Shown here one piece after another: positions 28,486 through 35,646 of a DNA stretch of 37,284 nucleotides (position 1 is its first letter; every line of letters starts with the position of its first letter). The translations under genes were made by a program, and so were the position numbers. This DNA comes from a virus. The notes under the pieces are model-generated. The model searched no databases, was not told the origin of the DNA, and saw only the letters and a list, made by a program, of their open reading frames with translations. Location of the stretch: positions 1 to 37,284 of IMG/VR virus record IMGVR_UViG_3300005822_000003; one strand, 5' to 3'.

Positions 28486-28748
28486 CATTCGGGCCAATCA
28501 ACCTATGGAGCGCTCCGCCGCGCGCGGAGCGCACGGAAGACAAAGCAAGGGTGCATTATGACCTTGATCGTTGTGGAGCTGGAGTATTACGAAACAAGCG
28601 GGGCACACGCTGGGAGCACGGAATACCGGACATCAAAGCGGACGCTAGAAGAGGTGAAGCGCGAGCTATCGAGCTTAAACACGGCGGGGAGAATGCCGGA
28701 TGTTGGTGGCCCGCTGAATGGGTTCGTGGCCTTAAACATCATTGGTAA
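28467..28748 (+). CDS. Small nin-region protein, overlapping ORF
   Basis: A 93-residue frame starting inside the end of the nuclease gene, with GGGGG before the ATG. The first ~25 residues (MFWPDMTFGPINLWSAPPRA) look like a conserved small phage protein. The part after residue ~32 runs over the next gene in another frame and resembles its shadow, so the useful product may be only the N-terminus or the two genes truly overlap. A perfect hairpin GCGCTCCGC/GCGGAGCGC (28510-28532) lies in its middle. Confidence 0.4.
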   Translation: MFWPDMTFGPINLWSAPPRAERTEDKARVHYDLDRCGAGVLRNKRGTRWEHGIPDIKADARRGEARAIELKHGGENAGCWWPAEWVRGLKHHW

Positions 28749-28794
28749 ACGTAAGGATTCAATGGCCTTGGTGACTCTTAGAGGGATGCCGTAA
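28558..28794 (+). CDS. Small protein before rusA, unknown
   Basis: A 78-residue protein with AAGGG seven bases before the ATG. The sequence looks natural: a beta-rich start (MTLIVVELEYYETSG), a helix (RTLEEVKRELSSL) and a final strand (MALVTLRGMP). Its stop overlaps the rusA ATG (TAATG). It overlaps the 28467-28748 frame by 191 bases; of the two I consider this the stronger over the shared part. Function unknown. Confidence 0.6.
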   Translation: MTLIVVELEYYETSGAHAGSTEYRTSKRTLEEVKRELSSLNTAGRMPDVGGPLNGFVALNIIGKRKDSMALVTLRGMP

Positions 28795-29195
28795 TGGAAA
28801 TAATCACGTTGAACGTTGTGCCAGTAGCAAAGCCCAGAATGACGAAGCGCGACGTGTGGAAGAAGCGGCCATGCGTCGTAAAGTACCGGGAATACTGCGA
28901 CCAGTTGAGGGCAGAGTTCGAGGATAGAAAGCTGCCTGAGCATGGGCTTCACATCATTTTCGTTGTCCCGATGCCTAAGAGCTGGAGCAAGAAGAGTAGA
29001 GCTCTACACATTGACTCCCCGCATAAGCAGAGGCCAGACCTAGACAACTTCGCGAAAGCGTTCTTCGACGCTCTTCTGCCCGAAGACTCCAGAGTATGGC
29101 ATTGCCAGCTAACCAAGCGATGGGGTGGCGCGGGCAAGATCTTAATAGCCACAGGGCTAGCGCATCATGGGCTTGAATTGCGCCGCGGGTGCTAG
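28794..29195 (+). CDS. rusA: RusA-type Holliday-junction resolvase
   Basis: A 133-residue protein of RusA size. Features are the opening VVPVAKPRMTKRD, the strand IIFVVPMPKSWSKK, and the catalytic stretch HKQRPDLDNFAKAFFDAL with Asp82 and Asp84, followed by Asp98 in EDSRVW; these acidic residues bind Mg2+. A Lys in CQLTKRWG follows. RusA dimers cut four-way junctions made during recombination, fitting the ERF/YqaJ system and packaging of unbranched DNA. The start overlaps the previous stop. Confidence 0.9.
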   Translation: MEIITLNVVPVAKPRMTKRDVWKKRPCVVKYREYCDQLRAEFEDRKLPEHGLHIIFVVPMPKSWSKKSRALHIDSPHKQRPDLDNFAKAFFDALLPEDSRVWHCQLTKRWGGAGKILIATGLAHHGLELRRGC

Positions 29196-29213
29196 CGTCA
29201 TTTACGGCTTGCC

Positions 29214-29238
29214 CTATGTTTTGCTAGCATTAACATAG
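29214..29238. promoter_or_regulatory. Inverted repeat in the gap after rusA
   Basis: CTATGTT (29214-29220) and AACATAG (29232-29238) flank an 11-base centre with GCTAGC; another GCTAGC lies at 29190-29196. TTGCCC (29209-29214), 16 bases, TAACAT (29231-29236) could be a weak promoter overlapping the repeat. This is the only untranslated gap (29196-29265) in the region and a plausible control point. Confidence 0.35.
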
Positions 29239-29265
29239 TTTGTTGCTCCGCAACGCGGTGGTTTT

Positions 29266-29622
29266 ATGCGGATAAACGCAAGAATGACCAAGATTATCAT
29301 AGAGTTAGCGCTTAGCATGATTGGTAGGGTTAAGAGCAAAAAAGGAGTGGCCGGGGTTATTGCTGCCTCTGTTGTGGCCATAGTTGCCACTATGTGGCTC
29401 AGTCCGGATATGCGTGAATCGTTCGTACGCAGGTCGTCATACATGGTCAACTGGTATTGCGACGCGCTGCCAAAGGATGAGAGGGCGCAGCTAAGAGAAG
29501 AGGTTAATCACGGTCTAGGTCATGTAGTTCTTATTCACTGCGACGGTGATAATGGGCCAGATAGTGAGATTTTGAAGGCGATGCTAAAGCCTAATGAAGA
29601 CTCCTTGAGCACTGTTCAGTGA
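29266..29622 (+). CDS. Single-TM protein with periplasmic domain, unknown
   Basis: A 118-residue protein. After a basic helix (MRINARMTKIIIELALSMI) comes a membrane segment at about 27-45 (GVAGVIAASVVAIVATMWL) and a soluble part with three Cys-containing or charged stretches (VNWYCDAL, DERAQLREEVNHGLGH, IHCDGDN). The two Cys could form a disulfide outside. It is next to the holin candidate, so a lysis role such as a spanin-like protein is possible, but no clear spanin pair is seen. Start has only a weak ribosome site. Confidence 0.5.
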   Translation: MRINARMTKIIIELALSMIGRVKSKKGVAGVIAASVVAIVATMWLSPDMRESFVRRSSYMVNWYCDALPKDERAQLREEVNHGLGHVVLIHCDGDNGPDSEILKAMLKPNEDSLSTVQ

Positions 29623-29652
29623 TATTTGGCTCGAGCACAAGGGGAGACGAGG

Positions 29653-30009
29653 ATGTATTTAGGTTATGGCGGCGGGGCTTCGGCCGTCGCATCCAAGGCG
29701 GGCGAATTCGGTGGCAGCTCTGAAAAAAACAAAAACAGGAAGATAGAGCATGAGGCCGGATGCTCCCGTGGTACTGGGGGACGCAACACGGTGTCTAAGG
29801 TGGCGAATAGTGTAACTGGGGTAGGGGCTAGTGTGGCTGGGTTTGGGTGGCTCACTGCAACTGAGTTTGCGGCTATATGCGGGGCGTTGATGGCGGTGCT
29901 TGGGTTCGTGGTAACCCTTGTGTACAACCATAGAAGAGACAGGCGGGAGCAAGAGCTTCACTGTCTGAGGATGAGCAAGTTCAACGGGTTCTTCGACGAT
30001 TCAACATAG
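29653..30009 (+). CDS. Holin candidate (class II-like)
   Basis: The frame is open from a TTG at 29626, but the ATG at 29653 has GGGGAGACGAGG upstream and gives 118 residues. The first ~55 residues are polar and Gly/Ser-rich. A weak hydrophobic stretch at about 60-75 (VANSVTGVGASVAGFG) precedes WLTATEFAAICGALMAVLGF and VVTLVYNHRRDRREQE, the pattern of small phage holins with a charged cytoplasmic tail. It would permeabilise the inner membrane and release the amidase. The lysin itself is far away, at 17571-18368. Confidence 0.55.
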   Translation: MYLGYGGGASAVASKAGEFGGSSEKNKNRKIEHEAGCSRGTGGRNTVSKVANSVTGVGASVAGFGWLTATEFAAICGALMAVLGFVVTLVYNHRRDRREQELHCLRMSKFNGFFDDST

Positions 30010-30027
30010 CCGGCAGGAGATATTTTG

Positions 30028-30360
30028 ATGATGCGAACATGGATTATGGCGGCCGCCTTGGCGTTGCCAGTCTCGGCGGTCGCTGAAGTCGTAATAGTAA
30101 AAGCTGCATGGGAAGCCACCCCTTCGGCTGATACCTATCAGGTTAGGTATTCTGTTGACGGCGGGGTATCAACCACATCATATGGGTTAGTTGGTCCATC
30201 GAGAGATCTTAAGGTGTCAATTGATGACGGTGAAGCGCTCACAATTCAGTTGAGGGCGTGCAACAAGTCAAAATGTTCCGAATGGTCAGATCCGAAAGAA
30301 TACGTGCATGAGCACAAGGCTCCTAGCAGGCCGTCAGATGTCATTGTGCAGGCTAGGTGA
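30028..30360 (+). CDS. Exported small protein with fibronectin-III-like domain
   Basis: The ATG at 30028 follows AGGAG; a second ATG is next to it. The 110-residue protein starts with a clear signal peptide (RTWIMAAALALPVSAVAE, cleavage after SAVA or AVAE). The mature part has the strands of a fibronectin type III fold (VKAAWEATPSADTYQVRYSV, LTIQLRACNKSKCSEWSDP) with two Cys that may pair. It should act in the periplasm or outside. Possible roles are envelope binding or superinfection exclusion. It sits between the holin candidate and small terminase. Confidence 0.65.
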   Translation: MMRTWIMAAALALPVSAVAEVVIVKAAWEATPSADTYQVRYSVDGGVSTTSYGLVGPSRDLKVSIDDGEALTIQLRACNKSKCSEWSDPKEYVHEHKAPSRPSDVIVQAR

Positions 30361-30380
30361 AATAACCGTTATGGGAGTCA

Positions 30381-31121
30381 ATGGACCCACCCAAGGTGAA
30401 TGCGATGCCAGGAAAAGTACGAAAGATCACACCAGCCCTAGTAAGAAGGATCGCGAGATACAGGGCAGGCGGACTATCCAAGGCTGAGACAGCGAAGCTC
30501 ATCGGGGTAACGCCTCTCACCATAGACAACTGGTGCAAGAAGCATCCCCAGATAGCCGAAGCCGTGGCAAGGCCAGAGACGTTCCACAAACGACCAGAGA
30601 CGGTCAACGACCCTCCGGTCGGCAGAAGCACTCCATACGATGCGCTCGTGAACGAGAAAGCGTCAAACATGGCTTTACTCGGCATGACGAATCCGCAGAT
30701 TGCCGCGGCGCTTGAGATAGACGAATCCACGTTTGATCGCTGGATGGCGGCCCATTCCGAATTCCGCGGGGCTATACAGGCCGGACGCCTTGATTCTGAT
30801 GGAAAAGTTGTCCGATCTCTCTACCAGCGGGCGAACGGTTTTGACTACGACGAAAGCAAGTCTGTGATTGAAAACGGGGAGCTTACGAAGGTAGAGAAAA
30901 CGACGAAGCGATCTCTGCCGGACGTGAACGCTCAGAAGTTGTGGCTTTACAACCGGCATCCAGATTATTGGAGGGACCGGAGGGAATACACGCACCATGG
31001 CGAGACAGTCCACCATGTTATTTCTGGTGAGCCTGTGAGCGAGGAGGAGTGGACTGAAGAGAACGAGGAAGAGGGTGAGGATGCGGCAGGAAACGAGGGA
31101 GAGGGTGACGATGGCGAATGA
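30381..31121 (+). CDS. terS: Terminase small subunit
   Basis: A 246-residue protein upstream of the large terminase. It has two HTH-like units, GLSKAETAKLIGVTPLTIDNW (about 37-57, given in part) and MTNPQIAAALEIDESTFDRW (about 101-120), then FRGAIQAGRLDSDGKVVRSLYQRA and DVNAQKLWLYNRHPDYWRD, the usual end of this terminase type, and a long acidic tail. It binds the packaging site and starts headful or cos packaging. The ATG at 30405 has a better ribosome site (AAGGTGAA) and may be the true start. Confidence 0.8.
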   Translation: MDPPKVNAMPGKVRKITPALVRRIARYRAGGLSKAETAKLIGVTPLTIDNWCKKHPQIAEAVARPETFHKRPETVNDPPVGRSTPYDALVNEKASNMALLGMTNPQIAAALEIDESTFDRWMAAHSEFRGAIQAGRLDSDGKVVRSLYQRANGFDYDESKSVIENGELTKVEKTTKRSLPDVNAQKLWLYNRHPDYWRDRREYTHHGETVHHVISGEPVSEEEWTEENEEEGEDAAGNEGEGDDGE

Positions 31122-31413
31122 GCGGTTATTCCTAAAGCATGCGCCAAGTGGGTACTCCGTCTATCTGGGGAAGAGGATGGGGTGGGGCTATTACGATGCC
31201 AAGCCAGACATTCATCTGGCTATTCAGCGGTTGTTTGATATGGTCGAGTCACAGGAAGCCGATGGAGATCAGGATGAGTTTGTGGCCGCCCTTGATGATG
31301 AAGTGGATTACGAAAAGCTTGTTGAGCCTTCTTATAAAGGGTTCATCGGCAGGCTGGCCATGGCGACGCGCGCGTTCAGGTTCATCATGAGGGGTAGGCG
31401 AGGAAGAAGGTGA
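31111..31413 (+). CDS. Small protein between terminase genes
   Basis: The frame is open from 31075, but the ATG at 31111 follows GGAGAGGGTG and gives 100 residues. The first part (LFLKHAPSGYSVYLGKRMGWGYYD) is beta-like, the middle helical and acidic, and the end basic (AFRFIMRGRRGRR). It overlaps the end of terS by 11 bases. Function unknown; the basic tail could bind nucleic acid. Confidence 0.6.
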   Translation: MANERLFLKHAPSGYSVYLGKRMGWGYYDAKPDIHLAIQRLFDMVESQEADGDQDEFVAALDDEVDYEKLVEPSYKGFIGRLAMATRAFRFIMRGRRGRR

Positions 31414-31607
31414 GCAAAATGAAGGGTGAATCTATTTTTTCATCGGCTGGGATTGATGTATCAGAGTTGAGAAATGACGACGGCACGCATGGCGGGCTCT
31501 TTATCCACGTTATGGATGCAAACTCAGGCTCCTATGTCCAGCTCTGCGAAGATGAAGCAAGGGATCTGGTTTCGGCGTTACGTGCTTCTTTGGGAGGTGA
31601 AAAATGA
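31410..31607 (+). CDS. Small protein, unknown
   Basis: A GTG at 31410 overlaps the previous stop and follows AGGA; an ATG three codons in (31419) is the alternative. The 65 residues look like a single small alpha/beta domain (GGLFIHVMDANSGSYVQL, EDEARDLVSALRASL). The pattern is common among hypothetical phage proteins. It is followed by an overlapping gene with the same MSKM start. Function unknown. Confidence 0.55.
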   Translation: MSKMKGESIFSSAGIDVSELRNDDGTHGGLFIHVMDANSGSYVQLCEDEARDLVSALRASLGGEK

Positions 31608-31909
31608 GCAAAATGAGCAAAACTTTGCATAACTCAGACGCATCTGGTGCGCGGAAAAACGTTAAAGATATAAAAGTATTTGGCGATGTCGATCTGTTCC
31701 AGTTGCTTTTCAAGGCATCAAGTGATGCTGAGGGATGGATGAAAAGCACCAAGGCAATGGAGGTTGCCGGGGTTGGTTGCGTTGTGCAGGTGACCACGCA
31801 ACAAAAGAATCCTGATGGAAGTTATTCTGTTGCCGAGTCTTTGGTCTTTGTTCCTGGCGCCAGGATCTACGGGAGCGCTGAAGACGGAAGAAAGCTGGTC
31901 CCTGCATGA
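31604..31909 (+). CDS. Small protein upstream of large terminase, unknown
   Basis: A 101-residue protein with GGAGGTG before its ATG, whose start overlaps the previous stop and whose stop overlaps the large-terminase ATG. It has a short polar N-terminus and then an alpha/beta-like region (DVDLFQLLFKASSDAEGWM, VGCVVQVTTQQKNPDGSYS, ESLVFVPGARIY). Function unknown. Coupling to terL suggests late expression. Confidence 0.55.
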   Translation: MSKMSKTLHNSDASGARKNVKDIKVFGDVDLFQLLFKASSDAEGWMKSTKAMEVAGVGCVVQVTTQQKNPDGSYSVAESLVFVPGARIYGSAEDGRKLVPA

Positions 31910-33360
31910 CTAGGAAGGTTGTCTGGGCGCCTCAGAAGGGGCCCCAGGCTGCGTTTAGGTCTTGCCCTATACCGGAGATCTTTTATGGCGGAGCGCGCGG
32001 AGGAGGCAAGACGGATGGCGCACTGGGCAAGCTGGCAGTCAAGGCTGAGCATTACGGCGCATCGTTCAACGCTCTATTCTGCCGCCTAGAGCTTCCCATG
32101 CTGGATGATGCGATCGAGCGAAGTCACCAAATATATGGCCCGATCGGCGCCGAGTACCACGAGCAGAAAAAAACATGGCGGTTCCCTGGCGGGGGCCGTC
32201 TCCGTTTTAGGCCGCTGGAAAGAGTCAAGGATGCCGACAAGTACCAGGGTCAGAACATCTCTGATGCTGTAGTTGAAGAGGCGGGACTCTACCCAAGCCC
32301 CAAGCCAATTGATCGGCTCAACGGCGTCCTAAGAAGTGCTGACGGTGTGCCAACGCAGCTTATCTTGACTGGCAACCCTGGCGGGCCAGGGCAGCTTTGG
32401 ATTCGTGGTCGCTACATCGATCCAGCTCCGGCAGGAATGAAAGTGCTTAGGCACACGCTGCCGAACGGAAAGGAGCATCGGCGCATCTACATCCCCTCGA
32501 AGGTTCAAAACAACCTCAAGCTGCTCAGCAACGATCCTGACTACATCAACCGGCTATACCTTGTTGGCTCGGCCGAGCTGGTGCGCGCGTGGCTTGAGGG
32601 AGACTGGGGGGCGATTGAGGGCGCCTACTTCGATTGCTGGTCAAACAAGCTCGTTCTCCGCCCGTTCCGTCCGCCTGACGATTGGATGAAACTGATTTCC
32701 TTTGACTGGGGATCGGCAAAGCCATTTTCTGTTGGGTGGTGGGCTGTGCCGACTGACGACTTTGTGACGCAGGAAGGCGTCACGATCCCTAGAGGGGCAA
32801 TGGTTCGCTACAGAGAATGGTACGGGAACAAGAAGAATGAGCCTGACGTTGGCTTGAAGCTGACAGCGGAAGAGATAGGGGCGGGCATTGCCTCTAGATG
32901 CAAGGGTGATAAGACCATTAAATACGTTGTTGCCGACCCTGCCGCCTTTGCTCAGGACGGAGGCCCGTCATTTGTTGAGCGCATGTCGTTGACAATGCGG
33001 GATAAAGGGGTTCCGCTCTTCTGGCGCAGGGCGGATAATAAGCGTGTAGGCAGGGACGGCCACATAGGCGGGTGGGATCAAATGCGTGCCCGCATGAAAC
33101 AAGGCATGATGTTCGTTATGTCGAGCTGCTCAGACTTCATCCGCACAGTTCCAGTGTTGCAGCATGATGAAGCGAGGCCGGAAGACTTGGATACAAAGTC
33201 GGAGGATCACGCAGCAGATGAAGCGCGATATGCTTTCATGTCCAGGCCCATCCCCCTTGGGAAGCCCAAACCACCAATCCCAATCACGGCGCAGCCTACG
33301 CTCAACGAGCTTATAAAGAGCAGTTCGCGCGGCAGAGCAGTCAAGAGCAAAAGGCTATGA
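31906..33360 (+). CDS. terL: Terminase large subunit
   Basis: A 484-residue packaging motor. The Walker A is GGARGGGKTD (about 28-37, Lys35), the Walker B is the hydrophobic strand ending in acidic AVVEEAG (about 121-127), and a coupling motif LILTGNPGG follows near 152-160. The nuclease domain shows Asp in LISFDWGSAKPF (near 265), VADPAAF and a final DEARYAFM. It pumps DNA through the portal and cuts the concatemer. The ATG overlaps the previous stop (ATGA) and the stop overlaps the portal ATG in the same way. Confidence 0.95.
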   Translation: MTRKVVWAPQKGPQAAFRSCPIPEIFYGGARGGGKTDGALGKLAVKAEHYGASFNALFCRLELPMLDDAIERSHQIYGPIGAEYHEQKKTWRFPGGGRLRFRPLERVKDADKYQGQNISDAVVEEAGLYPSPKPIDRLNGVLRSADGVPTQLILTGNPGGPGQLWIRGRYIDPAPAGMKVLRHTLPNGKEHRRIYIPSKVQNNLKLLSNDPDYINRLYLVGSAELVRAWLEGDWGAIEGAYFDCWSNKLVLRPFRPPDDWMKLISFDWGSAKPFSVGWWAVPTDDFVTQEGVTIPRGAMVRYREWYGNKKNEPDVGLKLTAEEIGAGIASRCKGDKTIKYVVADPAAFAQDGGPSFVERMSLTMRDKGVPLFWRRADNKRVGRDGHIGGWDQMRARMKQGMMFVMSSCSDFIRTVPVLQHDEARPEDLDTKSEDHAADEARYAFMSRPIPLGKPKPPIPITAQPTLNELIKSSSRGRAVKSKRL

Positions 33361-35219
33361 TTGATCAAGAAGAGACCCGGGGCGACACGAAATACGAACA
33401 TTGGATGCGTGAGCTGGAGCTCGAAAGAGACGCGCACAAGAAGTTTAGGAAGACTGGCAAGGCTGTCGTAGAGCGCTACATCGACGAAAAGGAGCGCGTG
33501 ACTTCCAAATTCAACATCCTGTGGTCAAACACAGAGGTCATGCACGCGGCAATCTATGCTCAGGAGCCAAAGCCTGAGATCATGCGCAGGTATCGCGATG
33601 ATGACCCCATAGCTCGGGAGGCCTCCCTTCTAATGGAGAGGGCCGTGTCCTACGCAATGGATCAATTCGATTTTGACGCGTGCGCTGATTACGTCATTGA
33701 TGATTATCTTCTCCCCGGCGTTGGGACTGCCCGTGTGCGGTACAGGCCGTACATAGTAAAGGGCGAGGCTCCCAGGATTGACCTTGAAGAGCAGAGGGAG
33801 ATTGCTGGATTCGATGAGGTTCTTCAGGAAGACACCTACGAATCAAGGTATTACGACGGGGAAAGCCCGGTAAGCGCCGACAAGGTCGAGGTAGACGAAG
33901 CTGGTCCGTTCACGTACGGGGAGCCTGATGAGGAGGTTGTTTACGAAGAAGTCACGATGGAGCCTGTCCCTTGGACGCGCTTCCGCTGGCAGCCTGCCGA
34001 AAAGTGGACGGATGTTGGCTGGATCGGAATCGAGTCCTATCTGAGGAAGCATGAGCTGCGCGAGCAATTCCCTGAGCATGCAGACCATATCCAGCTTAGG
34101 TACACGGAGCAGGGCGGTAAATCAGAAGATCACACGAAGCTCTCGACGGCTCTTATAATTGAGATCTTCGACAAGAACGAGCGCAAGGTGTGCGTGCTGG
34201 CGCCTGGCTACGACAAGATCTTAAAGGAAGAGGACGACCCGCTCGGGCTCGAAGACTTCTATCCGATCGTGCCGCCGCTGTTCGCCACGGTCACATCTGA
34301 CAAGCTCGTGCCGCGGCCTGACTACACGTTTTACCAAGATCAGGCCGAAGAACTGGACAATGTAACCAACCGGATAGACAAGCTCACCGAGCAGCTAAAG
34401 TACCGCGGCGTTTACGATGGTTCGTTTTCCAAACTGGCCGATGTGGCGTCATCCGACGATGGCGACTTTCAGCCTGTGGATAACTTCATGGAGCGGTTCG
34501 GAAACTCTGCGTCGCTCGATGCCGCTATCAAGCACATGCCGATTGAGGAGATCGCGCGCGTTCTCGTGGTGCTGTACAAATCACGGGAAGAGATCAAGCA
34601 GACCATCTACGAGATTACCGGCATCGCAGACATCATGCGCGGCTCTTCTACGGCAAGTGAGACCTTGGGCGCTCAGCAGCTCAAGACGCAGTTTGGCTCG
34701 ATGCGGCTGAGCAAGCGACAGCGAAAGGTTGCCTCGTTCATGCGGGCATCGGTCAAGCTCATGGCAGAGGTGATTGTTGAGCAGTTCGAGCCGGAAACAC
34801 TCGAGCTTATGACTGGCGTTACGGTCACGCCGGAAATGATCGACATCATGAAAAACGATCTTATGCGCTCCTATAAGATCGACATTGAGACCGACTCGAC
34901 GATCTCTAACGATCAGGCGCAGGAGCGTCAGGATCGGATCGAGTTGCTTACCGCTATCACAGGGTTCATGACCGGGGTCATGCCGCTTGTGCAGGCTGGA
35001 ATGCCTATGGACGTGGCAAAAGAGCTGCTTATGTTCGGCGTCCGCTCGTTCAAGGATGGAAGGCAAATTGAGGCAGCGCTTAACCGGATCGGCCAGGAAC
35101 CAGGCCAGCAAGTGGAGCAAGGCGAGCCTACGCTTCCAGGGGAGCAGTTACCGCCAGAGGTTGCTGGAGCTCAGCCTGGCGCGGCTCCGCAGCAGGGCCC
35201 AATAGGCTTGGTCGGATAG
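33357..35219 (+). CDS. Portal protein
   Basis: A 620-residue protein directly after terL with ATGA overlap. The start has RELELERDAHKKFRKTGKAVVERYID and FNILWSNTEVMHAAIYAQEPKPEI, the usual opening of podovirus portals. The middle carries the wing and clip regions (VPWTRFRWQPAEKWTDVGW), and later DQAEELDNVTNRIDKLTEQ, EEIKQTIYEITGIADIMRG and SETLGAQQLKTQFGSMRL form the stem and tunnel-loop helices. The C-terminus is a Gln/Pro/Gly-rich tail. Twelve copies form the vertex for packaging and ejection. Confidence 0.92.
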   Translation: MIDQEETRGDTKYEHWMRELELERDAHKKFRKTGKAVVERYIDEKERVTSKFNILWSNTEVMHAAIYAQEPKPEIMRRYRDDDPIAREASLLMERAVSYAMDQFDFDACADYVIDDYLLPGVGTARVRYRPYIVKGEAPRIDLEEQREIAGFDEVLQEDTYESRYYDGESPVSADKVEVDEAGPFTYGEPDEEVVYEEVTMEPVPWTRFRWQPAEKWTDVGWIGIESYLRKHELREQFPEHADHIQLRYTEQGGKSEDHTKLSTALIIEIFDKNERKVCVLAPGYDKILKEEDDPLGLEDFYPIVPPLFATVTSDKLVPRPDYTFYQDQAEELDNVTNRIDKLTEQLKYRGVYDGSFSKLADVASSDDGDFQPVDNFMERFGNSASLDAAIKHMPIEEIARVLVVLYKSREEIKQTIYEITGIADIMRGSSTASETLGAQQLKTQFGSMRLSKRQRKVASFMRASVKLMAEVIVEQFEPETLELMTGVTVTPEMIDIMKNDLMRSYKIDIETDSTISNDQAQERQDRIELLTAITGFMTGVMPLVQAGMPMDVAKELLMFGVRSFKDGRQIEAALNRIGQEPGQQVEQGEPTLPGEQLPPEVAGAQPGAAPQQGPIGLVG

Positions 35220-35220
35220 C

Positions 35221-35646
35221 ATGCAAGTAGTTCACGACCAAGCAGAATTTACTACCGACTGGCTACATGACAGGCTTGGGTATGAAATTACTGGTGGAGT
35301 AACGATAGCAATGGCCAAAGATGGCCATTTGGAGGCGGTAGCGTGCTTTCACGAGTACCGGCAAGAGCACGGCAGCATAGAGTTGACGTTTGCAACGAAG
35401 TCGCCGAAATGGCAATCCAGGCGGTATATCAGGGCATTGTTTTCGTATGCATTTGAGCAGCTTGGCTGCCTCCGCGTTACGACATTTGCCCCGGTCGCCA
35501 ATTCCAAGGCTACTTCCCTTAATGAGCGCATAGGATTTGTGCGAGAGGGCATCATGAGAAAGGCGCACTTAGGCGGCGATCTTGTGATATTTGGCATGTT
35601 AAGAGACGAATGCAAGTGGTTGAATTATGGGAAAAAGCAAGCCTAA
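35221..35646 (+). CDS. GNAT-family N-acetyltransferase
   Basis: A 141-residue protein one base after the portal stop. It has the GNAT strand order: a beta hairpin around DGHLEAVACFHEYRQE, IELTFATKSPKWQSRRYIRALFSYAFEQL holding the acetyl-CoA site region, then VANSKATSLNERIGFVREGIMR, the RimL-like end. It would acetylate an unknown amine. GNAT genes next to portal genes occur in other short-tailed phages; the target (possibly a virion protein) is not known. It overlaps the next gene by 20 bases. Confidence 0.8.
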   Translation: MQVVHDQAEFTTDWLHDRLGYEITGGVTIAMAKDGHLEAVACFHEYRQEHGSIELTFATKSPKWQSRRYIRALFSYAFEQLGCLRVTTFAPVANSKATSLNERIGFVREGIMRKAHLGGDLVIFGMLRDECKWLNYGKKQA

